Source of the DNA: Haliscomenobacter sp040403615
Lineage (GTDB): Bacteria > Bacteroidota > Bacteroidia > Chitinophagales > Saprospiraceae
Assembly: GCF_040403615.1 (NCBI RefSeq)
Contig: NZ_JBBAKG010000024.1
Span: forward strand, 1-64,000
Reading direction: 5' to 3'
Length of the DNA: 64,000 bases
In this document: piece by piece, positions 1-8,059 of the stretch
How positions within the stretch are numbered: the first letter of the stretch is position 1
Layout: every line of letters begins with the position of its first letter
Made by a program: the position numbers and the translations under genes
Notes under the pieces: generated by a model
The model's input: the letters and a program-made list of their open reading frames with translations, nothing else
Database searches by the model: none
What the model was told of the DNA's origin: nothing

Positions 1-419
1 TGACTGTTCACTTTGCTCCGTTTTTTACTGTCCACTTTCACCGAATTTATGCATGATAGTTGAGTGGCTCGAACAGCCTTACCAATAATGTCCCCCCTCA
101 ACTGATCTCCTGCCCCTAAGGACACACCGTATACGCGACAAATACCAACTCCTGCTTTTTCAAAATCAAAGCTGTTCCCATTGGTAATACTTGTGAGAAC
201 AAGCCCTTTTTCATCGGTAGTTACATAGACGTAGGATCCTTTTGCGTTCGTAAAAAATCGAACCACATCTGGCACGCCATCCCCAACACAAATGTTGTTG
301 TTACCAGTAATGTAGATGAATGAATAGCGTTGGCATGATTGAGCCTTGGCAAAAGTTGTTGCCATCAGGCACAGTAGACTAAACAATAATAAGCGGGTAA
401 AAATGGGTAGATGATTCAT
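1..419 (-). CDS. Secreted protein, N-terminal part (runs off left edge)
   Basis: The reading frame opens at the ATG complementary to 417-419 and stays open for 139 codons to the window edge, so the C-terminus is missing. Residues 1-27 form a classical signal peptide (MNHLPIFTRLLLFSLL..., cleavage after AKA/Q). The mature part contains NNNICVGDGVPDVVRFF, then VYVTTDEKGLVL and FDFEKAGVGICRVYGVSLG. This pattern (ICVGDG...ITD..G....FD.EGAG.G.C) resembles a roughly 100-residue module repeated in large Lewinella/Haliscomenobacter surface proteins; that resemblance is from memory. Here one module is visible. A TAAATTTG -7-like box lies on the minus strand at 457-464. Function is unknown and export to the cell surface is inferred. 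Confidence 0.7.
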   Translation of the reverse strand, partial: MNHLPIFTRLLLFSLLCLMATTFAKAQSCQRYSFIYITGNNNICVGDGVPDVVRFFTNAKGSYVYVTTDEKGLVLTSITNGNSFDFEKAGVGICRVYGVSLGAGDQLRGDIIGKAVRATQLSCINSVKVDSKKRSKVNS

Positions 420-927
420 GAAATTTTGGTTTGGATAATATTTCAAAATAATATTTCAAATTTAACCTTACTATTTTTCGTTTTTTAGCTCCTTATTTGC
501 CGATGTCCTGCAAATGACATCGCACCCGTATTAAATCATTCAGAATGTCCCTGCACGGACTTAACAATGATTTTTCACTCGTTCCTAATAACAGCCCTAG
601 TCAGTTGTTGAATGTCGCGTTGTCGGTAGTGTATTTATTTTATAATTTTTTCACACCTTATTGGTGTGTTTTCACAATAAAAACTAAACTAGCTATTCGG
701 AAAATTGTTCTGGCTTTTGTCGTTATTTTTATCAAGATTTGAAAATATACCACACTTGCACAAGTTTGAAGGTGCTGTGTTCTAGCGAAAGGTAATGGTG
801 TTGGGTTTTTTAGAAGACTTGCACCAGAGGAGCTACCAAAAAACGATTAGCGCTTAAAAGCTCCCCGCTGGCGTAAGTCTTTCACGCCAGCGAAGAATAA
901 GCAGTGGTTTGAGGAAGTGGTTGGGGG
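420..927. other. AT-rich intergenic region with small inverted repeats
   Basis: Roughly 500 bp without a convincing gene. It holds the likely promoter of the leftward gene (TAAATTTG, minus strand, 457-464). It also holds three short hairpins: CGATGTC/GACATCG at 501-507/516-522, CACACC/GGTGTG at 652-657/663-668, and CGCTGGCGT/ACGCCAGCG at 866-874/884-892. A 65-codon frame at 545-742 has no homologous look and is rejected. Confidence 0.6.
866..892 (-). terminator. Hairpin downstream of the 928-1593 lipoprotein gene
   Basis: Perfect 9-bp stem (866-874 with 884-892) and a 9-nt loop, 36 nt past the stop codon of the leftward lipoprotein gene. There is no good U-run on the minus strand, so termination is only a guess. 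A 19-nt stretch of it recurs at 40430-40448. Confidence 0.35.
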
Positions 928-1593
928 TTAAAATTTATTTGGTGCAAATCGAAAATAGTAATCGTAACTGCGCTTTAGCAGTAGAAGCTGCCCATCCAGA
1001 TCTAAAGACTTCAAAAAATAGGGTTCGGTCTCAAACTGACAATGGCCATAAACCAACTTTCCTAATTCAAAATTATCCGTTGATAAGGATAGCTCTTTAA
1101 TGCTGAGGGGAATATTGATTTCATTAGAAAGACTGTCACCGGCTGATAGTTTCAATATTTTGTCGTACTTATAATATTCCCGGAATGAAGTGCTGATTTT
1201 TTTGTCTTTAATTATATGCGTGATGAATTGGTTACCAAAAATGGTTGAAATTCTGATGGTTAAAATACCTTGTTCTAAGGTTCCATTTGTAATCAAAATA
1301 TCCTGCTTGGATACTGCAAGATTTTTGAGGTAATTTGGAACAACGATCTGCTTCAAATTTAAAGTATCTATGCTAAAATGCTTGATCAAGGCTGGGCCAT
1401 TGCCATTCAATCCTTCATTTGTATCGAATTCTGCGGCGATCGATTGCCATTCAGAATTAAATGATTTTAATGCTGTTTTGTATTTTTCTTCAAGGTTAGG
1501 ATCGATTGTAATGCTTTGCTTAGATGAACTGCACCCTTCCAGTAGGATCAAGAATAAAATAGGGAAAGTCAAACGCAGAGGTATTTTTTTCAT
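928..1593 (-). CDS. Lipoprotein of unknown function
   Basis: 221 residues. The N-terminus is a type II signal peptide: KK, then a hydrophobic stretch, then LEGC-SSS, so Cys21 should be lipidated and the protein anchored to a membrane. The rest is soluble, rich in Ile/Leu/Asn and beta-like, with no motif I recognise. The start is the ATG at the head of the signal peptide. The gene lies 94 bp downstream of the ABC exporter on the same strand, separated from it by a terminator-like hairpin, so it is probably transcribed on its own. Envelope location is well supported; function is not. Confidence 0.75.
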   Translation of the reverse strand: MKKIPLRLTFPILFLILLEGCSSSKQSITIDPNLEEKYKTALKSFNSEWQSIAAEFDTNEGLNGNGPALIKHFSIDTLNLKQIVVPNYLKNLAVSKQDILITNGTLEQGILTIRISTIFGNQFITHIIKDKKISTSFREYYKYDKILKLSAGDSLSNEINIPLSIKELSLSTDNFELGKLVYGHCQFETEPYFLKSLDLDGQLLLLKRSYDYYFRFAPNKF

Positions 1594-1625
1594 GCGACGG
1601 AAAGGAGTTTAGGTTATGAAAAATG

Positions 1626-1649
1626 AGGGAATTTTTAAGAAAATTCCCT
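1626..1649 (-). terminator. Hairpin terminator of the ABC exporter gene
   Basis: Perfect 10-bp stem AGGGAATTTT/AAAATTCCCT (1626-1635 with 1640-1649) with a 4-nt loop. On the minus strand it is followed by CATTTTTC. It starts 39 nt past the stop codon of the exporter gene and fits a rho-independent terminator. Confidence 0.55.
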
Positions 1650-1687
1650 AAACTTACGTAAAAGCCTCATAATGAATCCTCCTGTAC

Positions 1688-3460
1688 CTACTCCTCCATC
1701 GCTGCTACCTGCAAAAACTGCATCTCGTACAACTGTTTGTAATGCCCGTTTTCGTTGCGCAGCAACTCCTCGTGCGGGCCATATTCTTGTACTTCGCCTT
1801 TGTGCAGCACCAGAATATTGTCGGCATGCCGAATGGTGGATAAGCGGTGCGCAATGATAATTGAAGTCCGCTTGGCGATCATCGTTTCGATGGCGAATTG
1901 GATCACCGATTCCGATTCGGGGTCAATGGAAGACGTGGCTTCATCCAAAATCAAAATATCTGGCTCAAAAACCAGCGCACGCACAAAGGAAATCAACTGC
2001 CGTTGTCCCATCGAAAGCGTGGCCCCGCGTTCCATCACCTGATAATCGTAGCCTCCGGGCAGTTTTTCAATAAACTCGTGGGCACCAATCATTTTGGCCG
2101 CATTGATCACCTGTTCCCGGGTGATGGTTTCATCGCGCAGCGTAATGTTTTCGAGTACCGTACCGGCAAACAAAAACACGTCTTGCAACACCAGTGCTAC
2201 CCTGCGCCGCAGGGCAAACAAATCGTAATCCCGAATGTCTACTCCGTCCACCTTGATGGCACCTTGTTGGATTTCGTAAAAACGATTGAGGATATTGATG
2301 ATGGTAGACTTTCCAGAACCGGTGGCACCTACAATGGCCAGGGTTTCGCCTGGATTGATGTGGAAACTCACGTTTTTCAGGACGTAATCTTCTTCGTTGT
2401 AAGCAAACCAAACCTTGTCGAAATCAACTTCGCCATTCAACTTTTCTGGTTTATAACTGCCGTTTTGTTCCAGGTTTTCAGGGTCATCCAGCAAAGCAAA
2501 AACCCGATCTGCTGCTACCAAACCCATTTGCAAAGTATTGAACCGATCGGCCAGGGTGCGGATGGGGTTGAAGAGCATATTGAGGTAAATCGGAAACGCA
2601 ACCAGTGAACCCATCGTCACTTCATCGGCAATCACGCCACGCGCGCCCCACCAAATCATCAGCCCCAGGGTTGCGGCAGCGATGATTTCGACTACGGCAT
2701 AGAATACGGCGTAGTAAAAAACCGAATCGAGGTTGGCCGTGGTGTAGTCGCGATTGACCTCCCGAAATTTCTCGCCTTCCTGCTGTTCGGCATTGAAAAT
2801 TTGTACGATGCGCATGCCCGAGATGCGTTCTTGCAAAAAGGAGTTCATGCGGGACACTTGCGTTCTCACATCTTGAAACGAACGCTTCACGTTTTTTTGA
2901 AAATAATAACTGGTCGCCATCAAAAACGGCAACGTCAGCAAACACGCCAGGGTGAGTTTCCAACTGGTGTAAAACATGATGGCCAGCACCACCACTAAGG
3001 TCAAAATATCGGCAATCATCGTGATCACCCCCTGCGAAAACACGGTATTGATGGTTTCCATATCGCTGATGGTGCGCGTAATGGAATTGCCCACGGGAGT
3101 GCGGTCAAAATAGCGCAACCGCAAACTCGTGATGTGCCGAAAAATACTCACCCGGAGATCGCGCACTACGCATTGCCCCAGCCAATTGGTGGCGTATTGA
3201 AATATGTACTGCAAAAAAGCATGAAAAAGTAAGGTAGTCAGAAAGATGATCGACATCGTACCCAATCCCTTCAGGTCGAGTTTGAAAATATGCTCATCCA
3301 CCATCACTTGTACCAACCAAGGCCGCAAGGTACCCAGTGGGGCAAGCACGGTGGCCATTATCGCGGAGGCGATCATCACGCCTCGATAAGGTTTTGCCTG
3401 AGCCATTACCCGCCGCAGCAAGTAAAAATTGAACTTATTTTTGGGTTGATCGTTTGCCAA
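1688..3460 (-). CDS. ABC exporter, fused permease and ATPase (MsbA/MdlB type)
   Basis: 590 residues, the usual length for a half-size type I ABC exporter that works as a homo- or heterodimer in the inner membrane. Residues 1-320 form the six-helix transmembrane domain. The ATPase domain follows, with Walker A GATGSGKST near residue 380, the Q-loop LVLQDVFLFAGT, the signature LSMGQRQ near 483, Walker B ILILDEATSSID near 503 and the switch histidine in IIAHRLST. The signature has M where LSGGQ is usual, a change common in the YheI/YheH-like branch. Substrate (lipid, drug or peptide) cannot be told from sequence. No dedicated partner half-transporter sits beside it, so a homodimer is likely. Confidence 0.93.
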   Translation of the reverse strand: MANDQPKNKFNFYLLRRVMAQAKPYRGVMIASAIMATVLAPLGTLRPWLVQVMVDEHIFKLDLKGLGTMSIIFLTTLLFHAFLQYIFQYATNWLGQCVVRDLRVSIFRHITSLRLRYFDRTPVGNSITRTISDMETINTVFSQGVITMIADILTLVVVLAIMFYTSWKLTLACLLTLPFLMATSYYFQKNVKRSFQDVRTQVSRMNSFLQERISGMRIVQIFNAEQQEGEKFREVNRDYTTANLDSVFYYAVFYAVVEIIAAATLGLMIWWGARGVIADEVTMGSLVAFPIYLNMLFNPIRTLADRFNTLQMGLVAADRVFALLDDPENLEQNGSYKPEKLNGEVDFDKVWFAYNEEDYVLKNVSFHINPGETLAIVGATGSGKSTIINILNRFYEIQQGAIKVDGVDIRDYDLFALRRRVALVLQDVFLFAGTVLENITLRDETITREQVINAAKMIGAHEFIEKLPGGYDYQVMERGATLSMGQRQLISFVRALVFEPDILILDEATSSIDPESESVIQFAIETMIAKRTSIIIAHRLSTIRHADNILVLHKGEVQEYGPHEELLRNENGHYKQLYEMQFLQVAAMEE

Positions 3461-3657
3461 GATTGTATCGGGTTGGTGAACAAATAAGAATGACGCAAAA
3501 AATCGGGAAGTTGATTTTCTGCTTAAATAAGAAATAACACCTTAAACAGAAAAATTACTGCGTTTGGATGGGCAAAATTAATGTAGAATTGACTTATTTT
3601 CCTCAAAAAAATATTTTTGTTGATTAGACATCTAATTTTCAACTTTTGATCCGTTGT

Positions 3658-4683
3658 ATGGATATGAAAACTGCACCTTACCTTAGTATTCCTTTTATCG
3701 CTTTGCTCTTTTGGGCTTGCTCAACTTCGCAAGAAGTGGCCGTTGGGGGAAATTCCTCCGTTCCACCTGCTCCAGATTATGTCCAGCCTTCCGCCTGGGC
3801 CGCCTTACCGGACAGGAAAGACGCCGCCGATGAAGTACCTGTGGGCATGGAAGACCACCAGCTGGATGGCAGAACGGATATTTTTTTTGTATACCCTACC
3901 ATATATACGCAGCAACGGGAGGAAAATGACCCCTGGAATGCCGACATAGCTGATGCCAAACTGAACAAAAAAGTAGATGAGGGTACCATCCGTTTTCAGG
4001 CCAGTATCTTCAATGGTGTAGGCCGGGTTTATGCCCCTCGCTACCGACAGGCCAATATAAGTGCCTACTGGCTTCGTGACCAGGAGCTGCAAAAACGGGT
4101 TTTTGATGTCGCCTACGATGATGTACGCCGGGCTTTCCAGTATTACCTCGATCATTACAATCAAGGAAGACCCATCATCATTGCTTCCCATAGCCAGGGC
4201 ACAACCCATACCCGGCGCTTGCTTAAAGAGTTTTTTGACACCACCGCTTTGCGTCAGCGCCTGGTAGTCGCCTATCTGATTGGGATGCCCATTGAAAAGG
4301 ATTTTTTGCAAAATATTCCAGTTTGCGACAGCCCTGATCAAACCGGGTGCTTTTGTTCCTGGCGTACTTACTTGAAGGGGCACTATCCCGAGATTCACAA
4401 AAAGGGGAACAATATTGCCAACACAAATCCGTTAAACTGGTCGAGTGATACACTTTATGCCTCCCGTGAACTCAACAAAGGCGCTGTGTTGCGCAGTTTC
4501 AAAAAAATTATCCCAAAAGTATGCGATGCCCAGGTACACGATGGCCTGTTGTGGGTCAACAAGCCAAAATTTCCTGGAAGCTTCCTGTTTAATAATCCCA
4601 ACTACCATATTGGTGATTTCAACCTTTTTTATCAGAATGTTAGGGAAAATGCGGCAACGCGGGTTTCTAGTTTTAAATTTTAA
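3658..4683 (+). CDS. DUF3089 family lipoprotein, alpha/beta-hydrolase-like
   Basis: About 341 residues from the ATG at 3658; the ATG at 3664 is equally possible, and an upstream TTG at 3646 is less likely because it adds residues in front of the signal peptide. The N-terminus is a lipoprotein signal ending in FWAC-STS. The family hallmark DIFFVYPTIYT follows, then a nucleophile elbow ASHSQGTTH with the likely catalytic serine at about residue 179. DUF3089 proteins are predicted serine hydrolases of unknown substrate. The gene ends 30 bp before the histidine kinase and probably shares its transcript, so a link to envelope sensing is possible but unproven. Confidence 0.8.
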   Translation: MDMKTAPYLSIPFIALLFWACSTSQEVAVGGNSSVPPAPDYVQPSAWAALPDRKDAADEVPVGMEDHQLDGRTDIFFVYPTIYTQQREENDPWNADIADAKLNKKVDEGTIRFQASIFNGVGRVYAPRYRQANISAYWLRDQELQKRVFDVAYDDVRRAFQYYLDHYNQGRPIIIASHSQGTTHTRRLLKEFFDTTALRQRLVVAYLIGMPIEKDFLQNIPVCDSPDQTGCFCSWRTYLKGHYPEIHKKGNNIANTNPLNWSSDTLYASRELNKGAVLRSFKKIIPKVCDAQVHDGLLWVNKPKFPGSFLFNNPNYHIGDFNLFYQNVRENAATRVSSFKF

Positions 4684-4713
4684 ACCCTTAAAAAATCCAA
4701 TACGAACCTGTTT

Positions 4714-5871
4714 ATGGAAATTTATAGCCGAAAATCGCGGTGGAAAATTTATCTCGCTGGAGCCGGGGTGGCCATTCTTTTGATTTCCGTTTTTTATACC
4801 AATTACCTGTCCAAAGAGCTCGCCCAAGGCGAACAAAACCGGGTCGAAAACTTCGTATTGGCGCAAGATCAAGTCAATGACCCCTCCAAACAATTTGAAG
4901 ACCTTTCTTTGCAGTTGCAAATTATGGAACGGAATACCACCATTCCCGTATTTGTAACCGATGAACGGGACAAGGTTCTTTTCCACGCCAATTTTGAAGA
5001 TGGCATTAAGGACGAAGATGCTTACTTCAATCCCATCATTAAGAAAATGGAAAAGAGCGGGTTTGAACCCATCATCAGCGAAGGCAATAAAATATATTAT
5101 CAGGAATCAACCTTGCTTCGCCAGTTGCGCTATTTTCCCTTGATTCAATTGATCCTCATTGCCGCATTTGTAGGGCTGGGGTATGCCGGCTTTAGCACCG
5201 AGCGGCGCAGCGAGCAAAACCGGGTTTGGGTGGGCATGGCCAAAGAAACCGCCCATCAATTGGGTACGCCCATTAGTGGTATTGTAGCCTGGTTGGAAAA
5301 CCTGCGTGCCATGCGCGAGGAAGACGAAGAAGTTATTGAAATCGTTGACGAGTTGCGCACCGACGTAAGCCGCCTGGAACTCATCGCTGAGCGTTTTTCC
5401 AAAATTGGCTCTATTCCCTCTCTTGATCCCGTTAACATTTATTCCGAATTGGAGAAATGCCGCGCGTACATGCAGCGTCGGGCTTCCCGCAAAGTGCAGT
5501 TCAATTTTCCTGATCCAGAGAGCAAACCCCTGCGCGTGCGCCTCAATCCTCCTTTGTTTGATTGGGTGATCGAAAACCTGCTGCGCAATGCCCTCGATGC
5601 CATGGATGGAATAGGCAGCATTCAGGTCAACGTTACCGAAGAAGAACACGTGGTCAATATCGACGTGATCGATTCGGGAAAAGGCATTCCCAGTTCAAAA
5701 TTCAAAACTGTATTTCAACCAGGATTTACCACCAAGAAACGCGGCTGGGGTCTGGGACTTTCCCTCTCCAAACGCATCATTGAAGAATACCACTCCGGAA
5801 AAATTTTCGTCAAAAAATCAGAAGAAGGAAAAGGAACTACTTTTTCTATTCGCTTGATTAAGGCGGCTTAA
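4714..5871 (+). CDS. Membrane sensor histidine kinase
   Basis: 385 residues. There are two transmembrane segments, at about residues 12-30 and 138-158, flanking a roughly 105-residue extracytoplasmic sensor region. No HAMP domain is evident after the second segment. The H-box reads ETAHQLGTPISG, with the phospho-acceptor His at about 181; this is the HQLGTP variant frequent in Bacteroidota kinases. The ATP-binding domain shows the N-box ENLLRNALDAMDG, G1 DSGKGIP and G2 GWGLGLSLSKRI. No response regulator is adjacent, so its partner is encoded elsewhere. Signal and targets are unknown. Confidence 0.92.
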   Translation: MEIYSRKSRWKIYLAGAGVAILLISVFYTNYLSKELAQGEQNRVENFVLAQDQVNDPSKQFEDLSLQLQIMERNTTIPVFVTDERDKVLFHANFEDGIKDEDAYFNPIIKKMEKSGFEPIISEGNKIYYQESTLLRQLRYFPLIQLILIAAFVGLGYAGFSTERRSEQNRVWVGMAKETAHQLGTPISGIVAWLENLRAMREEDEEVIEIVDELRTDVSRLELIAERFSKIGSIPSLDPVNIYSELEKCRAYMQRRASRKVQFNFPDPESKPLRVRLNPPLFDWVIENLLRNALDAMDGIGSIQVNVTEEEHVVNIDVIDSGKGIPSSKFKTVFQPGFTTKKRGWGLGLSLSKRIIEEYHSGKIFVKKSEEGKGTTFSIRLIKAA

Positions 5872-5915
5872 CCTGAGCGTAAAATACAGATTCGGTTTTT
5901 CCAAAAATAACTTCT

Positions 5916-5923
5916 TATCTTTG
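5916..5923 (+). promoter_or_regulatory. -7 box of the proB promoter
   Basis: TATCTTTG matches the Bacteroidota -7 consensus TAnnTTTG. It lies 37 bp before the proB ATG, just past the kinase gene. No clean TTTG is seen at -33, so this is a partial match. Confidence 0.5.
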
Positions 5924-5960
5924 CCATCCCTACCAATAAAACTGCAACTGGTACAACTTC

Positions 5961-7040
5961 ATGTCCGTTTCAATCTATCACCGCATTGTCGTAAAAATTG
6001 GTTCCAACGTCTTGACCGATGAGCAAAGTCGACCCGATTTGGGACGCATTGCCCATTTGGTGGAGCAAGTGGCTTGGCTGCGCAGCCAAGGAGCAGAGGT
6101 TATCCTGGTTTCTTCGGGTGCAGTGGCCATGGGGCGATCTGCCTTGCCTCAGTTGAGCCATGTCAATCCTGTTTTGCGCCGGCAAGTTTGGGCTTCGGTA
6201 GGGCAGCCACGACTGATGCAGATTTACCAGCAACTTTTTGAGAACCAAAGCGCACATATCGCCCAATTGCTGGTGACCAAAGAAGATTTTCGCGACCGCG
6301 AACACTACCTCAACATGAAGGCTTGTTTGCAAGGCTTGTTGCGGGATGAGATCATACCCATCATCAACGAAAACGACGCGGTAGCGGTTACGGAATTGAT
6401 GTTTACCGACAACGATGAGCTGGCTGGCCTCGTGGCGGCCGCAGTCAATGCCGATGCCCTGGTCATATTGAGCAATGTGGCCGGAATTTACGATGGGCAT
6501 CCCAGCGACCCAAACAGCCAACTCATCCGCGAAATTGATCCCACCGATGGCCAGTTTCAACGCTTCATTCTGCCTTCTACTTCTTCTTTTGGGCGGGGTG
6601 GCATGAATACCAAATACCGCATTGCCCGCAAGGCGGCCATTTTGGGCGTGCATACCATTATTGCCAATGGGAAAAAGGACAACATCCTGCACGAAATCTG
6701 GAACCAAAGCGGAGCATACACCCTGTTTCCCAGCCAAAAGAAAACCTCCAATCTCAAAAAACGTTTGGCCTACCAAGGTGCTGAGACCAAAGGCAAAATC
6801 GTCATCAACGAAGGAGCCGCACAGGCTTTGCGTGCTGCCGAGCGGGTATCCAGTCTCCTACTCGTTGGCGTTACGGCAGTTGAAGGCGAGTTTGAGCGAG
6901 GCGATATTGTGGCCATTTTCTGTGGTGACGAAGAATTGGGCATCGGCATGGTGCAATACGGCTCAACTACTGCCCGCAAGTACCTGGGGCAAAAAGGCAA
7001 AAAAGCATTGGTGCACTACGATTACTTGCTGATTGGGTAG
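5961..7040 (+). CDS. proB: Glutamate 5-kinase
   Basis: 359 residues, full length. It phosphorylates the gamma-carboxyl of glutamate with ATP, the first step of proline synthesis in the cytoplasm. The amino-acid kinase fold covers residues 1-260: VVKIGSNVLT at the N-terminus, VSSGAVAMG, and the glutamate- and ATP-binding segment INENDAVAV...FTDNDELAG. GRGGMNTK follows near 215. Residues 280-359 form a PUA domain, as in most bacterial ProB. No proA lies next to it. Its stop codon is 2 bp from that of the oppositely oriented lipoprotein gene. Confidence 0.95.
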   Translation: MSVSIYHRIVVKIGSNVLTDEQSRPDLGRIAHLVEQVAWLRSQGAEVILVSSGAVAMGRSALPQLSHVNPVLRRQVWASVGQPRLMQIYQQLFENQSAHIAQLLVTKEDFRDREHYLNMKACLQGLLRDEIIPIINENDAVAVTELMFTDNDELAGLVAAAVNADALVILSNVAGIYDGHPSDPNSQLIREIDPTDGQFQRFILPSTSSFGRGGMNTKYRIARKAAILGVHTIIANGKKDNILHEIWNQSGAYTLFPSQKKTSNLKKRLAYQGAETKGKIVINEGAAQALRAAERVSSLLLVGVTAVEGEFERGDIVAIFCGDEELGIGMVQYGSTTARKYLGQKGKKALVHYDYLLIG

Positions 7041-7042
7041 TT

Positions 7043-7789
7043 CTATTGTTGCATTGCTTTGAATTTCTTTTCCAGCTCCGACATCGGGTAGCGCTTCACC
7101 AGTTTGTACTCCAACAATTGATTGCCTACAAACTTGCGATAATGCACCCGTCCAATTCCTTTGGCATAAGTTTCATCTCCTGAATATGGAGGCGGAGCCC
7201 AAAGCCCGTTGTGGTGGTTTTCGACGGCTTCACGCAAGGAGAATTTGACGCAAGGGTATTTTTTGCCTTCTACTTCCAGCGTGGTTGCGCCCACATAGCG
7301 CCGATTTTTGATCAGCACATGTTTGTCAAGCGTATCCATTGCTGAGGCCCATTCCAGCCGCACCAAAAATACCCCGCTGGGTTCGCGTACAAAAAAGGGA
7401 TAGGCGTTGCCTGCCACGATTTTAACCGGAACCTGCAATTGTTCGGGTTTACCCGTAGTATCTCTTTCGTAAAAAAAAATTTCTTCCAACAGCATGCCAT
7501 TCCGCACCATTGCCTCCCGTGCGTGAATCTGTGGGCTCAAATCATCCGACCGATAAAGGGTACTGGTCAGGTAGGTTTTGCCATCCTGAATCAAAGAGCG
7601 ATAGTACCAATAATCGGGAGCAATGGAGTCATTGCCAATGAAATCATACTCATATACCATGCCCTCGGTCAGCTCTTTTAGCGGGAAATAATAGTTGCGA
7701 ATGTCTTCATAAGTGTCATTTTGGCGGTCGCAAGTCAACAACAGACTGCCAATAAGGAGCAAAAGGGCTGCAAAAAAACTTCTTCTCAT
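7043..7789 (-). CDS. Lipoprotein of unknown function
   Basis: 248 residues from the ATG at 7789. A longer frame reaches 8020 but would put 77 odd residues in front of an evident lipoprotein signal (MRRSFFAALLLLIGSLLLTC-DRQ), so the shorter start is chosen. The mature part has FPLKELTEGMVYEYDF, then LVRLEWASAMDTLDKHVLIK and KYPCVKFSLREAVENHHNG, suggesting a beta-rich envelope protein. No known domain is recognised. It ends tail-to-tail with proB at a 2-bp gap, so either the two transcripts overlap or termination occurs inside the opposing gene. Confidence 0.7.
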   Translation of the reverse strand: MRRSFFAALLLLIGSLLLTCDRQNDTYEDIRNYYFPLKELTEGMVYEYDFIGNDSIAPDYWYYRSLIQDGKTYLTSTLYRSDDLSPQIHAREAMVRNGMLLEEIFFYERDTTGKPEQLQVPVKIVAGNAYPFFVREPSGVFLVRLEWASAMDTLDKHVLIKNRRYVGATTLEVEGKKYPCVKFSLREAVENHHNGLWAPPPYSGDETYAKGIGRVHYRKFVGNQLLEYKLVKRYPMSELEKKFKAMQQ

Positions 7790-7994
7790 GATGGTGTCAA
7801 TCTTGTAAGTAAAAAAAAAGCATTTCTGCCAAAATGGCTCAGTATTTAAATTTCTGCAAATTTGGTACAAAATTGGGCGAATAAAAACACGAACCCAAAG
7901 AAAAAGCGAAATAGATAGCCAATGATCAATGGAAAATTTTAACCTGTAGATTGCAGTAAAGATTATTCGCCATCCATCATTCGTTAAACCGCCG

Positions 7995-8002
7995 TATCTT
8001 TG
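7995..8002 (+). promoter_or_regulatory. -7 box of the secA promoter
   Basis: TATCTTTG, a full TAnnTTTG match, 57 bp before the secA ATG and in the spacer divergent from the lipoprotein gene. The -33 region lacks TTTG. Confidence 0.5.
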
Positions 8003-8059
8003 TGGTAATTTTGAGCTCAAATTTAAAACTAGAAGCTCATAACGTACAAATTACCCAAC

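Noticed and set aside
545..742. 65-codon frame in the AT-rich spacer
   Set aside because: No start context, composition like non-coding DNA, no recognisable motif, and it crosses a hairpin.
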